Numbered from the stretch's first letter, positions 1 to 8,102 are shown. The stretch: DNA of 47,689 nt from Deltaproteobacteria bacterium (GCA_026388765.1 JAPLJC010000237.1:1-47689), one strand, 5' to 3'. The notes: generated by a model not told the origin, from the sequence alone. Program-made: numbers and translations.

Positions 1-28
1 GGTTGCAGTCCCACCAGGCTGTTTTAAG

Positions 29-64
29 AGGCCATGCCCTCCATGGAGGGCGTGGCCTTTTTTT
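29..64 (+). terminator. Rho-independent terminator
   Basis: A 14-bp stem (29-42 with 45-58, one G-T pair) is followed by a run of seven Ts. A stop codon lies just upstream at 25-27, so this probably ends a gene whose body is outside the window. Confidence 0.8.
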
Positions 65-121
65 ATTTAACTTTATTCGAACCGCCATTGGTGCGGCGCC
101 GGAATATTTTCCCAAATTAGC

Positions 122-299
122 CTCTTGCAAAAATCTCCATGCCTGTCATTCTGAGGGAGCGAAGCGACCGAAGAATCTGGTCTTTTGGTGGCACAGCCTT
201 TCCAGGCTGTGCGAAATCCGGCACAGGTTAGAAAGCCTGTGCCAGCAAACCTTGAGATCTTCAGCTTCGCTCAGGATGACAAAACGCTTTTTGCAAGAG
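122..299. repeat. MITE-like nested palindromic element
   Basis: The ends are perfect 12-nt inverted repeats, CTCTTGCAAAAA at 122-133 and its complement at 288-299. Inside these lie a second inverted pair of the GTCATYCTGAG class (145-178 and 254-281). At the centre are two hairpins of the GGCACAGG/CCTGTGCC class (191-212 and 220-243). No ORF of its own is visible. The structure resembles a miniature inverted-repeat element, possibly assembled by nesting. Confidence 0.6.
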
Positions 300-316
300 C
301 TTCAAATAGCAATATC

Positions 317-345
317 TTGACAAAATCTTCAGGCTAAGATATTTA
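317..345 (+). promoter_or_regulatory. Putative sigma70 promoter
   Basis: A perfect -35 TTGACA (317-322) is followed after 17 nt by TATTTA in an AT-rich stretch. It lies just upstream of the 37-codon ORF. The -10 is weak (3 of 6 matches), so confidence is limited. Confidence 0.4.
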
Positions 346-373
346 ATATAAAGTAAATTGTGGAGAAGACCTG

Positions 374-487
374 ATGGGTGCAAATCAATATCATTCTCTA
401 ATTCTGGTAGCCGGCGTACTTGTAGGCGCCGCGGCCTGCCTGTCGGGTTCGGCTCCGGTGGGGTTGAGGAGGACTTTTCTGCAATAA
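374..487 (+). CDS. Small hydrophobic peptide (37 aa), unknown function
   Basis: I do not recognise this gene. It starts at an ATG with a GGAGA ribosome binding site 7 nt upstream, and encodes 37 residues. Residues 8-23 (SLILVAGVLVGAAACL) are hydrophobic and could be a single membrane segment or a signal peptide. The Ala-Ala-Ala-Cys at 19-22 is a degenerate lipobox. The tail carries two arginines (RRTFLQ). A promoter-like TTGACA lies upstream and a strong intrinsic terminator follows 33 nt after the stop, so the unit looks self-contained. It could be a small membrane protein, an entericidin-like lipoprotein, a type I toxin, or a chance ORF inside a small RNA. The sequence does not decide between these. 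Confidence 0.45.
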   Translation: MGANQYHSLILVAGVLVGAAACLSGSAPVGLRRTFLQ

Positions 488-519
488 CCGCTACCCCCCC
501 CGTTCCCGAAATTCCCAGG

Positions 520-547
520 CAGGGCCGCAAGCGGCCCTGTTTTTTTT
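520..547 (+). terminator. Rho-independent terminator
   Basis: The stem AGGGCCGC/GCGGCCCT, extended by a C-G pair, is followed directly by eight Ts. It closes the small unit beginning near 317. Confidence 0.8.
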
Positions 548-606
548 ACCCCCGGGCGGGACCGGCAGGCAGGGGCAGGCGTTTTCGAACCCCCACAAAT
601 TCAGGC

Positions 607-626
607 CCCCTGGCCGTGACCAGGGG
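607..626 (+). promoter_or_regulatory. Leader hairpin upstream of the ilv cluster
   Basis: A perfect 7-bp stem, CCCCTGG (607-613) with CCAGGGG (620-626), has a 6-nt loop. It lies 15 nt before a near-consensus ribosome binding site. No T-box or other known riboswitch motif was recognised around it. Confidence 0.35.
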
Positions 627-657
627 TTAAAGGCAATTCAGCAGGAGGTGGTGCTTT

Positions 658-708
658 ATGCGAGGCAAAGGCCTACCGTCAATTGACAAAGATGTCCCAT
701 TATTTTAA
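658..708 (+). CDS. Possible 16-codon leader peptide
   Basis: A 16-codon ORF (MRGKGLPSIDKDVPLF) is preceded by AGGAGGTG about 7 nt from the ATG, one of the best ribosome binding sites in the window. It ends about 50 nt before the DUF465 gene that leads the ilv cluster. It is not rich in Ile, Val or Leu codons, so a classical ilv attenuation peptide is not supported. It may be a translated leader or a fortuitous ORF. Confidence 0.3.
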   Translation: MRGKGLPSIDKDVPLF

Positions 709-758
709 TATCCTCTTTGAAATATTTAAGAAATTTACGCTCAGGGGCGACCGCAAGT

Positions 759-995
759 ATGGAGAAAGCAGACCTGGAACTGATAGAGGAATTGACGGAC
801 AAGGACCCGGAACTGAAAAAGTTTTGGGACGAACATCAAGACTTGGAGCGGCTGGTGGCTGAATTCAACCGCCGGCCTTACCTGACGGCAGCGGAGACCC
901 TGGAGCGCAAGCGGCTGCAGAAGTTGAAGCTGGCCGGCCGGGATAAGATGGAGCAGATCCTGGCCAAATATCGCCAGAAGGAAAAGAAGCCATGA
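759..995 (+). CDS. DUF465/YdcH-like small helical protein
   Basis: A 78-residue, highly charged, helical protein. The segment around [17 protein letters not shown], followed by Lys/Glu-rich [17 protein letters not shown], matches the DUF465 (YdcH) pattern: an E/D-H-x-x-L-E helix, a short turn, then a second amphipathic helix. Family members are small and mostly uncharacterised. I chose the ATG at 759; an upstream TTG at 717 would add 14 residues without a clear ribosome binding site. The stop overlaps the ilvB start as ATGA (992-995), which suggests translational coupling and membership of the ilv operon. A role in the acetolactate synthase complex is not shown. Confidence 0.7.
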   Translation: MEKADLELIEELTDKDPELKKFWDEHQDLERLVAEFNRRPYLTAAETLERKRLQKLKLAGRDKMEQILAKYRQKEKKP

Positions 996-2680
996 AAATG
1001 ACCGGGGCCCAGATCCTGCTGAAATGTCTGGAACGGGAAGATGTTAAACACATCTTCGGTTACCCTGGGGGTGTGGTCCTCGATATCTATGACGAGTTGA
1101 CCCGGACCCCCCAGCTCAAGCATATCCTGGTGCGCCACGAACAGGCCGCGGTCCACGCCGCAGACGGCTACGCCCGGGCCTCCCGCAAGGTCGGGGTAGC
1201 CCTGGTAACCTCGGGGCCCGGGGCCACCAATACCGTGACCGGTATTGCTTCGGCTTATCTCGACTCCATCCCCATTGTGGTCATCACCGGCCAGGTGCCC
1301 ACCGCCCTCATCGGCAACGACGCCTTTCAGGAAGTTGACATTGTCGGCATCACCCGGCCTTGCACCAAGCACAATTACCTGGTGAAAGATATCAACCAGC
1401 TGGCCACCACTATCCACGAGGCCTTTCACATCGCCCGGTCCGGACGGCCGGGGCCGGTGCTGATTGACCTGCCCAAGGATGTGGTGCAAGCCAGCATCGT
1501 GCCCAAATTCCCCGAGGAAATCAAAATCAAGAGCTACAATCCCACCTACCACGCCAATCCCCGGCAGGTGAAGCGGGCCCTGGATATGATCCGGGGCGCC
1601 AAAAAGCCGCTGCTCTACACCGGGGGCGGCATCATCCTGTCGGACGCCGCCGAAGAACTGACGAGGTTCGCCGACACGCTGCAGATCCCCGTGACCAGTA
1701 CCCTTATGGGGCTGGGCGGCTTCCCCGGGAACAACCCCCTGTGGCTCGGCATGCTGGGGATGCACGGCACCTATTGCGCCAACATGGCGGTTTCCCAGGC
1801 CGACGTCCTGATTGCGGTGGGGGCCCGGTTCGATGACCGGGTGACCGGCAAGTTGTCGGAATTCGCCCCCCACGCCAAGATCATCCACGTGGACATCGAC
1901 CCCAGTTCCATCAGCAAAAACGTAAAGGTGGATGTGCCCATCGTCGGCGACTGTCTGGATACCTTGAAACAGCTCAATGACCTGTTGCACGAGCTGCCCG
2001 CCAAGGACTGGGCCGCGGCGAGACGACCATGGCTGGAAACCGTCGCCGCCTGGGAAAAGGAACACCCACTGACCTACACCTGGAGCGACACCGTCATCAA
2101 ACCCCAGTATGTCGTGGAAAAGCTGTGGGAACTGACCAAGGGAGATGCCTTCATCACCACGGAGGTGGGGCAGAATCAGATGTGGGCCGCCCAGTTCTAC
2201 CGGTTCAACAAGCCCAGAAGGTTGATGACCTCCGGCGGCCTGGGGGTCATGGGTTACGGCTTTCCCGCCGCCATGGGGGTGCAGGTGGCCCAACCGGACG
2301 CCATCGTCATCGACATCGCCGGCGACGGCAGCATCCAGATGAACATCCAGGAGTTGATCACGGTGGTGGAAAACAACCTGCCGGTGAAGGTCGCCATCCT
2401 GAACAACACCTTCCTGGGCATGGTGCGCCAGTGGCAACAGCTCTTTTATGAACGGCGCTACAGTTCTACTCCCATGGGCGCCCCTGATTTTGTCAAGCTC
2501 GCCGAAGCCTACGGCGCGGTGGGCCTCCGGGCCACCAAGCCCGAGGAAGTGGAGCCGGTCATCAGGGAGGCCCTGAATACCCCTAAACCGGTGATCATGG
2601 ACTTCCGGGTGGAACCGGAGGAATGCGTCATGCCCATGGTGCCCGCGGGCAAAGCCATGCACGAGATGTTACTGGCCTAG
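992..2680 (+). CDS. ilvB: Acetolactate synthase, large (catalytic) subunit
   Basis: This enzyme condenses two pyruvates, or pyruvate and 2-oxobutyrate, into acetohydroxy acids, the first common step of Ile/Val/Leu synthesis. The 562-residue protein has the normal length. In order it shows the N-terminal TPP-binding domain with catalytic Glu50 (VRHEQAA), the central FAD-type domain with [11 protein letters not shown], and the C-terminal TPP domain with AGDGSIQMN near residue 445 and the downstream ILNN. The start overlaps the DUF465 stop, and an in-frame ATG two codons later is an alternative. ilvN follows after 9 nt, so the two subunits should be made together. Confidence 0.97.
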   Translation: MKMTGAQILLKCLEREDVKHIFGYPGGVVLDIYDELTRTPQLKHILVRHEQAAVHAADGYARASRKVGVALVTSGPGATNTVTGIASAYLDSIPIVVITGQVPTALIGNDAFQEVDIVGITRPCTKHNYLVKDINQLATTIHEAFHIARSGRPGPVLIDLPKDVVQASIVPKFPEEIKIKSYNPTYHANPRQVKRALDMIRGAKKPLLYTGGGIILSDAAEELTRFADTLQIPVTSTLMGLGGFPGNNPLWLGMLGMHGTYCANMAVSQADVLIAVGARFDDRVTGKLSEFAPHAKIIHVDIDPSSISKNVKVDVPIVGDCLDTLKQLNDLLHELPAKDWAAARRPWLETVAAWEKEHPLTYTWSDTVIKPQYVVEKLWELTKGDAFITTEVGQNQMWAAQFYRFNKPRRLMTSGGLGVMGYGFPAAMGVQVAQPDAIVIDIAGDGSIQMNIQELITVVENNLPVKVAILNNTFLGMVRQWQQLFYERRYSSTPMGAPDFVKLAEAYGAVGLRATKPEEVEPVIREALNTPKPVIMDFRVEPEECVMPMVPAGKAMHEMLLA

Positions 2681-2689
2681 GAGAAAGAG

Positions 2690-3178
2690 ATGGAGCCGAG
2701 ACATACCATTTCAGTCTGGGTGGACAATATTCCTGGAGTGCTCTCCCGGGTGACCGGCCTGTTCAGCGGCCGGGGCTTTAACATCGAGTCCCTGTGCGTG
2801 GCCGAGACCATGGACCCGGAGGTTTCCCGCATCACCATCGTCTCCACCGGAGATGAGCAGATTACCGAGCAGATCATCAAGCAACTGCACAAGCTCATCA
2901 ACGTCATCAAAGTGGTGGACCTGAGCGGGGTGGAGCACGTGGAGCGGGAGATGGCCCTGGTGACCGTGAAGGCCGACGGCGCTTCCCGGGCCGAAATCCT
3001 GCGGCTGGTCGATATCTTCCGCTGCCGGGTGGTGGACGTCAGTCCCACCACCTACAGTCTGGAGATTACCGGCAACTATGCCAAGATGCGGGCGGTATTG
3101 GACAACCTCAAGGTGCACGGCATCCTGGATATCGTGCGCACCGGGACTCTGGCCATCCAGCGGACCAAAAAGGATTAA
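2690..3178 (+). CDS. ilvN: Acetolactate synthase, small (regulatory) subunit
   Basis: The 162-residue protein has an N-terminal ACT domain (about 5-80), beginning HTISVWVDNIPGVLSRVTGL with the Asn-x-Pro-Gly-Val-Leu turn typical of valine-binding ACT domains. The second half (about 85-160) is the conserved small-subunit C-terminal domain. In this family the subunit activates IlvB and gives valine feedback inhibition. The length is normal for the short IlvH/IlvN type. It lies 9 nt after ilvB with an AGGAGA ribosome binding site and is clearly cotranscribed with it. Confidence 0.96.
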   Translation: MEPRHTISVWVDNIPGVLSRVTGLFSGRGFNIESLCVAETMDPEVSRITIVSTGDEQITEQIIKQLHKLINVIKVVDLSGVEHVEREMALVTVKADGASRAEILRLVDIFRCRVVDVSPTTYSLEITGNYAKMRAVLDNLKVHGILDIVRTGTLAIQRTKKD

Positions 3179-3184
3179 AGAATC

Positions 3185-3258
3185 TATCAGCTATCAACTT
3201 TCAGCAGTCAGCTTCATAGGCGCGTCTCACGCGCCGTTTTTGGTGCCTAAGGCGCACC
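3185..3258. repeat. Dispersed repeat followed by two hairpins between ilvN and ilvC
   Basis: 3185-3214 is a copy of the TATCAGCTTTCAGC-type short repeat also found at 11189-11222 and 30694-30729. It is followed by the hairpin GGCGCG/CGCGCC (3219-3235) with a T5 tract, and by a second, GGTGCC/GGCGCACC, at 3242-3258. The first hairpin could act as a partial terminator reducing read-through into ilvC. Confidence 0.55.
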
Positions 3259-3287
3259 CGACACAACTTGAAAAGGAATAATTTGCC

Positions 3288-4280
3288 ATGAAGATGTACT
3301 ACGATGCAGACGCGGATCTGGGGCTGTTAAAGGGCAAAAAGGTCGCCATCATCGGCTTCGGCTCCCAAGGGCACGCCCAGGCGCTGAATCTGCGGGACAG
3401 CGGCGTGGACGTTATCGTCTCCGAGATGCCCGGCACCCCCAATTATGAGCTGGCGGTGAAGTACGGCTTCAAGCCGGTGTCGGCCTCCAAGGCCGCGGCC
3501 GAGGCCCAGGTGGTGCAGATCCTGACCCAGGACCACGTTCAGGCCATGCTCTACGAAAACGACCTGAAGCCCCAGATGACCAAGGGCAAGACCCTGCTTT
3601 TCTCCCACGGCTTCAACATCCACTTCGGCCAGATCTTGCCCGGCCCCGAAATCGACGTCATCATGGTGGCACCCAAGGGCCCCGGCCACCTGGTTAGGAG
3701 CGAATACGAGAAGGGCGCCGGCGTCCCCTGTCTGGTGGCGGTGGAGCAGAACCCCTCGAAGAAGGCCCTGAAAACGGCCCTGGCCTATGCCAAGGGCATC
3801 GGCGCCACCCGGGCCGGCGTCTTGGAGACCACCTTTCGGGAAGAGACCGAAACCGACCTGTTCGGTGAGCAGGCGGTGCTGTGCGGCGGCGTCTCCGAAC
3901 TGGTCAAGGCCGGCTTCGATACCCTGGTGGAGGCTGGTTATGCCCCGGAGATCGCCTACTTCGAGTGCTTCCATGAGTTGAAGCTGATCGTGGACCTCTT
4001 CTATCAGGGCGGCCTCGAATATATGCGCTATTCGGTGTCTGACACCGCCGAGTACGGCGACTACACCCGGGGCAACCGCATCATCACTGAAGAGACCCGG
4101 GACGAGATGCGCCAGATTCTCTATGAGGTGCAGAGCGGCGAATTCGCCAAGGAGTGGATCCTGGAAAACCAGGCCAGGCGGCCGGTGTTCAACGCCTTAC
4201 GGCGCCAGGAAGCGCAGCACCCCATCGAAGAGGTGGGCAAGAAGCTGCGCGCCATGATGGGCTGGCTCAAAAGAAAATAA
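3288..4280 (+). CDS. ilvC: Ketol-acid reductoisomerase (NADP+), class I
   Basis: This Mg-dependent enzyme isomerises and reduces acetohydroxy acids with NADPH, the second step of Ile/Val synthesis. The 330-residue length fits the short class I form. The N-terminal Rossmann domain contains [13 protein letters not shown] (about 23-35). The metal-binding pair appears in [14 protein letters not shown] (Asp-x3-Glu), and further acidic ligands lie in [11 protein letters not shown]. The start is the ATG after AAAAGGAATAATTTGCC. It belongs with ilvBN functionally, but is separated from them by a 109-nt, repeat-bearing gap. Confidence 0.97.
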   Translation: MKMYYDADADLGLLKGKKVAIIGFGSQGHAQALNLRDSGVDVIVSEMPGTPNYELAVKYGFKPVSASKAAAEAQVVQILTQDHVQAMLYENDLKPQMTKGKTLLFSHGFNIHFGQILPGPEIDVIMVAPKGPGHLVRSEYEKGAGVPCLVAVEQNPSKKALKTALAYAKGIGATRAGVLETTFREETETDLFGEQAVLCGGVSELVKAGFDTLVEAGYAPEIAYFECFHELKLIVDLFYQGGLEYMRYSVSDTAEYGDYTRGNRIITEETRDEMRQILYEVQSGEFAKEWILENQARRPVFNALRRQEAQHPIEEVGKKLRAMMGWLKRK

Positions 4281-4382
4281 AGGGTAAATGGGGAAAAGGA
4301 GAAGAGGGTAAAAGGGAAAAAAACCTCCGGAAGTGGGAGGGTTTAAACCTTTTCCCCTTTCCCCTTTTAACCTTTTAACCCC
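4281..4382. repeat. Purine/pyrimidine-tract inverted repeat (copy 1 of 3)
   Basis: The left arm (4281-4320) is almost entirely G and A, with short GGGTAAA and GGGGAAAAGG words. The right arm (4348-4381) is the matching pyrimidine tract with CCTTTTCCCC and CCTTTTAACCC words. A small CCTCC/GGAGG hairpin sits in the middle. The same design recurs at 18234-18331 and 37631-37766. It begins right after the ilvC stop. Confidence 0.7.
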
Positions 4383-4418
4383 AACCGTCCTAAATCGAAG
4401 ATATAACTGCCAGCATCC

Positions 4419-5072
4419 ATGGTAGAATCGACTAATAAAAAGTGGACCAAAATCGCCGCGCCCGGCTATTCTTTTCTGGCCGCCAGCGGCCTGCTGATCT
4501 TCCTGGGCTGGCTCCTGAGTTGGGGCTGGCTCGGGGTGGTGGGTCTTGCGGGGTTGGCCTTTTTCGGCTATTTTTTCCGGGACCCGGAGCGGGACATCCC
4601 CCGGGAGCCGGGAGTCGTCGTCGCCCCGGCGGACGGCAAAGTCATTCTGGTTGACGAGGTTCAAGAAGACCGGTATTTACAGGCCCCGGCCCGCAGAGTG
4701 GCCATATTCATGAACGTCTTTGACGTCCATGTCAACCGGGCCCCGGTGGCCGGCACGGTGGTCGTAGCCCAGCACCGGGACGGCTGTTTTAAGGCGGCCT
4801 GGCGTGAAGATGCCTGCACCCTCAACGAGCAGATGGCCCTGGTCCTGGAGGCCAAGGGCCGCCAGGTCCTGGTGGTGCAGATCGCCGGACTCCTGGCCCG
4901 GCGCATCGTCTCTTATGTGCAACCGGGCCGGCATCTCGACAAAGGGGAGCGCCTGGGGATGATCTGCTTCGGCTCCCGGGTGGACCTCTACCTGCCGCCG
5001 GAGGCCGAGCTTTTAGTGAAGGTGGGCGACCGGGTCAAGGCCGGCAGCAGTATCGTAGCCAGATGGGAATAA
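4419..5072 (+). CDS. psd: Phosphatidylserine decarboxylase, short (PSD-A) form
   Basis: The enzyme decarboxylates phosphatidylserine to phosphatidylethanolamine at the inner membrane. The 217-residue length fits the short proenzyme family, not the longer E. coli type. A hydrophobic segment at about 14-48 should anchor it. Conserved stretches include the PADGKVI motif, FMNVFDVHVNRAP with the family His, and the C-terminal KAGSS. Self-cleavage before the Ser of Gly-Ser-Ser would create the pyruvoyl cofactor. The ribosome binding site is weak. pssA, which makes its substrate, follows 64 nt downstream. Confidence 0.94.
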   Translation: MVESTNKKWTKIAAPGYSFLAASGLLIFLGWLLSWGWLGVVGLAGLAFFGYFFRDPERDIPREPGVVVAPADGKVILVDEVQEDRYLQAPARRVAIFMNVFDVHVNRAPVAGTVVVAQHRDGCFKAAWREDACTLNEQMALVLEAKGRQVLVVQIAGLLARRIVSYVQPGRHLDKGERLGMICFGSRVDLYLPPEAELLVKVGDRVKAGSSIVARWE

Positions 5073-5078
5073 ATCCTG

Positions 5079-5084
5079 TATAAT
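5079..5084 (+). promoter_or_regulatory. Possible -10 element before pssA
   Basis: A perfect TATAAT lies 53 nt before the pssA start. No convincing -35 is seen at the proper spacing, so it may be fortuitous. Confidence 0.25.
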
Positions 5085-5136
5085 GTGAAAGGCGGAATAA
5101 CCCCGCCGCTAGGCAGCAACCTCGGGGGAATGGGAC

Positions 5137-5943
5137 ATGGCCTTTCGCAGAAGACGTAAGAAAAGAGATCGGCGCCGCTTTCGGGGCGTCTTCCTGCTCC
5201 CTAACCTCATCACCACCGCCAGCCTGTTCGCCGGTTTCTACGCCATCATAGCCGCCATTGACGGGCGTTTCTTGGCCGCAGCCTGGGCCATTTTTATTGC
5301 CCTGGTGCTGGACGGCCTGGACGGCCGCATCGCTCGCATAACCCACAGCACCTCGGGGTTCGGCGTCCAATATGATTCTCTGGCGGACCTGGTGTCCTTC
5401 GGAGTGGCGCCGGCGTTACTGGTCTATCTCTGGGCGCTGAAAGGGCTGCCCTATAAGCAGTTCGGCTGGGTGGCCGCGTTTCTCTTTGTGGTGTGCGGGG
5501 CCCTGAGATTGGCCCGCTTCAACGTCCAGTCCGGCTCCATGGACCCTCGTTATTTCAATGGGCTCCCCATCCCGGCGGCCGCCATGGTCGTTGCCACGGC
5601 CATCGCCTTTTACTACCAGATCGGCGAGTGGGCTCCAGAGAAACACGTGTACGTTCTGGTGACCATCTATCTCCTTTCCTTTTTGATGGTTAGCAATATC
5701 AAGTTTTTCAGCTTCAAGAAGGTGGAGCTCTTCCAACGCCATCCCTTCCAGACCCTGGTGGCCTTGGTGCTGCTTTTCGTCATAGTGGCCACCGCGCCCG
5801 AAATTATGGGGTTCCTGCTGATGGTGGTCTATGTGGCCTCCGGACCCATCAGCACCTACATGTACTACCGCCGGCCGGCCGAACCGGAAAAAGGGAAAGA
5901 GGAGATCCAACCCCTGAAGCCCACTCATCCTCAAGATGGATGA
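5137..5943 (+). CDS. pssA: CDP-diacylglycerol--serine O-phosphatidyltransferase
   Basis: This integral membrane enzyme makes phosphatidylserine from CDP-diacylglycerol and serine. The CDP-alcohol phosphatidyltransferase signature is complete near residues 57-79: Asp-Gly-x2-Ala-Arg, then eight residues, then Gly-x3-Asp-x3-Asp (seen in DGRIARITH and GVQYDSLAD). The N-terminus is Arg/Lys-rich (MAFRRRRKKRDRRR), and about six to eight hydrophobic segments follow. The length (268 aa) is normal for the membrane type II family. With psd just upstream, the pair makes phosphatidylethanolamine. The C-terminal tail is charged and soluble. Confidence 0.95.
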   Translation: MAFRRRRKKRDRRRFRGVFLLPNLITTASLFAGFYAIIAAIDGRFLAAAWAIFIALVLDGLDGRIARITHSTSGFGVQYDSLADLVSFGVAPALLVYLWALKGLPYKQFGWVAAFLFVVCGALRLARFNVQSGSMDPRYFNGLPIPAAAMVVATAIAFYYQIGEWAPEKHVYVLVTIYLLSFLMVSNIKFFSFKKVELFQRHPFQTLVALVLLFVIVATAPEIMGFLLMVVYVASGPISTYMYYRRPAEPEKGKEEIQPLKPTHPQDG

Positions 5944-6011
5944 AAACAGTACGCGATTCAGCCTCAAGGATTTTTTCAAGGATACCTGCCTACCTGTAGG
6001 AGCCTCTCATA

Positions 6012-6743
6012 ATGAACCATCCTTATTCTGAGGCGGAAGGCTTGCCTTCGCTGCCCATGAGGCTACATCTAGGCTGTGAACTCAATACGCCCCCTGGCTG
6101 GATTAATCTCGACGGCTCATGGGGAGCCTGGTTAGGAAAGCATCGACTCCTACGCGCCTTTTTGAAACTCACCAAGTTCTTTCCCCAACACCTGCTGGAA
6201 AAAAAATGGCTCTCGGATATCGTGGTTCATGATTTAAGAAAACCTCTTCCCTTTGACAATAATTCCTTAGTTGCCATATATGCCTGCCACGTATTGGAGC
6301 ATCTTTATCTCACGGAGGCCAAGGTCTTACTGGAAGAATGTTATCGCACTCTGAAGCCGGGGGCGGTCATCAGGATCGTGGTGCCGGATTTGGAAGCCTA
6401 TATCTCTAAATATCTCGAAGAGAAATCCCACCCCAAACCAGGCGGTTTCGAGAGTGGGTTAAATCCGGGCGATTCATTAAATAAGAGACTCATGCTGCGT
6501 AGTGAAGCGCCGCCATCCGGTAAACTGATTTATAAACTTTATTCGTTTTTGAAAGATTTCCACTCGCATAAATGGGTATACGATGCCGATTCATTAACGC
6601 ACCATTTGAAGAAAGCCGGATTCATTAATATCGGCATAATGAAGCCGCATGAAAGCAAGATCAAGGATATAGAAAAAATTGAGCAAGCAGAAAAAATCGC
6701 CGGAGGGGTGGGAATATGTCTGGAAGGGTTTAAGGCGATTTAG
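6012..6743 (+). CDS. SAM-dependent methyltransferase (type 11-like)
   Basis: A 243-residue protein. RLHLGCELNTPPGWINLD near residues 17-34 is the SAM-binding motif I region of the class I fold. HDLRKPLPF and YACHVLEHL follow, then LKPGAVIRIVVPDLE; this arrangement is typical of small methyltransferases acting on sugars, lipids or natural products. The substrate cannot be read from the sequence. An internal ATG at 6057 could also serve as start. Base composition is visibly lower in GC than the flanking pssA. The gene sits in the gap between pssA and leuA, which are usually closer together, so it may have been acquired. Confidence 0.8.
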   Translation: MNHPYSEAEGLPSLPMRLHLGCELNTPPGWINLDGSWGAWLGKHRLLRAFLKLTKFFPQHLLEKKWLSDIVVHDLRKPLPFDNNSLVAIYACHVLEHLYLTEAKVLLEECYRTLKPGAVIRIVVPDLEAYISKYLEEKSHPKPGGFESGLNPGDSLNKRLMLRSEAPPSGKLIYKLYSFLKDFHSHKWVYDADSLTHHLKKAGFINIGIMKPHESKIKDIEKIEQAEKIAGGVGICLEGFKAI

Positions 6744-6761
6744 GAAGCAAACTGGCATTTT

Positions 6762-6801
6762 CCCCTGGTGCGAGAACCCTGCTCTCGCGTTTTAACCAGG
6801 G
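6762..6801 (+). terminator. Terminator-like hairpin after the methyltransferase gene
   Basis: The inner stem GCGAGA/TCTCGC (6770-6788) is followed by GTTTT and enclosed by a wider CCCTGGT/ACCAGGG pairing. The T tract is short, so termination would be partial. The rest of the gap to 6968 holds two GTCGGCAA-type words and no gene. Confidence 0.4.
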
Positions 6802-6968
6802 CTTTGAAAATCGGTTCGAAAGACAACAAAGCCTTGAAACGGTAGATTGGCCTTTTGCTCAGAATGCCCACCTAAGTTGCTGCGGTTTGCCATTACCGTC
6901 GGCAAATTCCGTCGGCAACCCCGGTCAGCCTGAGGCGGGCTTTAGATGGCGCTGTTGCAGGTGATAAT

Positions 6969-8102
6969 TTGGGCCTCCTAAGAAAAACTCTTTTTAGCGT
7001 CATCAGCGTCAGTCTCGGTTTTTTGTTGGCCTTCGGCTTGGCCGAAATGGCGGTGAGGGTCATCTGCCCCCAGGAGACCGGACCGCCGCGCTTCGCCTTT
7101 GACCCGGAATTGGGTGATATCCCGGTGCCTTTGCAAAAAGGTCGTCAGCGACACCCCGGAGACTACGATTTCATCTACAGTAACAATTCGCGGGGCTTCC
7201 GAGGCAGTCAGGAGTTCGGACCGAAGCAGCCGGGCCGGGTCCGTCTCCTCCTGTTAGGGGATTCCTTCACTTACGGCGTTGGGGTGGACGACGACCAGAC
7301 CTTCGCCGCGGAGCTGGAACGGGAACTGGGGGAACGGCGCCTGCCCGTCGAAGTTATTAACGCAGGCAATTCCGGCAAAGGCACCGATTACGAATTGAAG
7401 TTATTCCAGACCGTTGGGGCCGGGTTAAAGCCCGAGGTGACGGTCCTCTGTTTCTTCTCCAATGACTTTCAAGACAACGCCCGGGCGGAGTATTATGATG
7501 TCGAAGCTGGCGGCGGCCTGCGAGTCAAGCCCCTGGATGGCAATCGGGGGGGCATTAAGACTTTTCTTTTCCATCTTCCCGGCTATAATTGGCTGATCTC
7601 TTGGTCCCAGGCGGCCAACCTGGTCAAACAGGCCGCGGTCAATTATCTCGTACAGACCGGCAAAAACCGGAGAGGGCAGGTGGGCGCGGCTTCCGGGCTA
7701 GTGGTCTCCTATGAGACAGGCTATGATGGCCGCGGCTTCTCCAATGAAGCCAACCGGAAGCTCACCGCCATCTATCTGGATCATTTAAGGGAAGCCGTAA
7801 AACAAGCAGGCAGCGAGCTGCTGGTCGTCTATATCCCCCTGGCCTCGGAAGTGGAGACCTATCGCCAGAAGCAGGAAATCTCCCGGGACGAACAGGCCAT
7901 TAAGGAGATCATCGAGGCCCGGGGGGGTGCGCTCAAGTCCTTGACGCCGCTTTTGGCCTCTGCCCCGGTGCCCATCCGGGAGCTGTATTACGCCGAAGGT
8001 CATTGGACTCCCCGGGCCCATTTACAGGTCGGGAGATATTTGGGGGATTATATTGCCAGCCAACTACAGGCAAAACGTCTGCCCCGGAGCGGCAGGCCTT
8101 AG
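6969..8102 (+). CDS. Membrane-anchored SGNH-hydrolase-like protein (paralogue 1)
   Basis: A 377-residue protein with an N-terminal hydrophobic segment (about 8-28) that should anchor it or act as a signal. GDSFTYG is the block I nucleophile-Ser motif, VINAGNSGKGTDY is the block II region, FFSNDF carries the block III Asn, and EGHWTP near the C-terminus carries the catalytic His (with Glu rather than the usual Asp two residues before). This matches the AlgX/AlgJ-like SGNH group linked to polysaccharide O-acetylation. The substrate is unknown. The start is TTG, with AGGTGA 6 nt upstream. The next gene is a close paralogue, and a more distant one lies at 43085. Confidence 0.8.
   Translation: MGLLRKTLFSVISVSLGFLLAFGLAEMAVRVICPQETGPPRFAFDPELGDIPVPLQKGRQRHPGDYDFIYSNNSRGFRGSQEFGPKQPGRVRLLLLGDSFTYGVGVDDDQTFAAELERELGERRLPVEVINAGNSGKGTDYELKLFQTVGAGLKPEVTVLCFFSNDFQDNARAEYYDVEAGGGLRVKPLDGNRGGIKTFLFHLPGYNWLISWSQAANLVKQAAVNYLVQTGKNRRGQVGAASGLVVSYETGYDGRGFSNEANRKLTAIYLDHLREAVKQAGSELLVVYIPLASEVETYRQKQEISRDEQAIKEIIEARGGALKSLTPLLASAPVPIRELYYAEGHWTPRAHLQVGRYLGDYIASQLQAKRLPRSGRP

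Noticed and set aside
300-760. T-box, SAM or other riboswitch before the ilv cluster
   Set aside because: Only a simple hairpin and a short ORF are visible; no conserved riboswitch core was recognised.
878-2662. Very long open frame antisense to ilvB
   Set aside because: It mirrors a high-GC coding region, has no recognisable domain and overlaps a certain gene; its His/Gly/Asp-rich translation is typical of a shadow frame.
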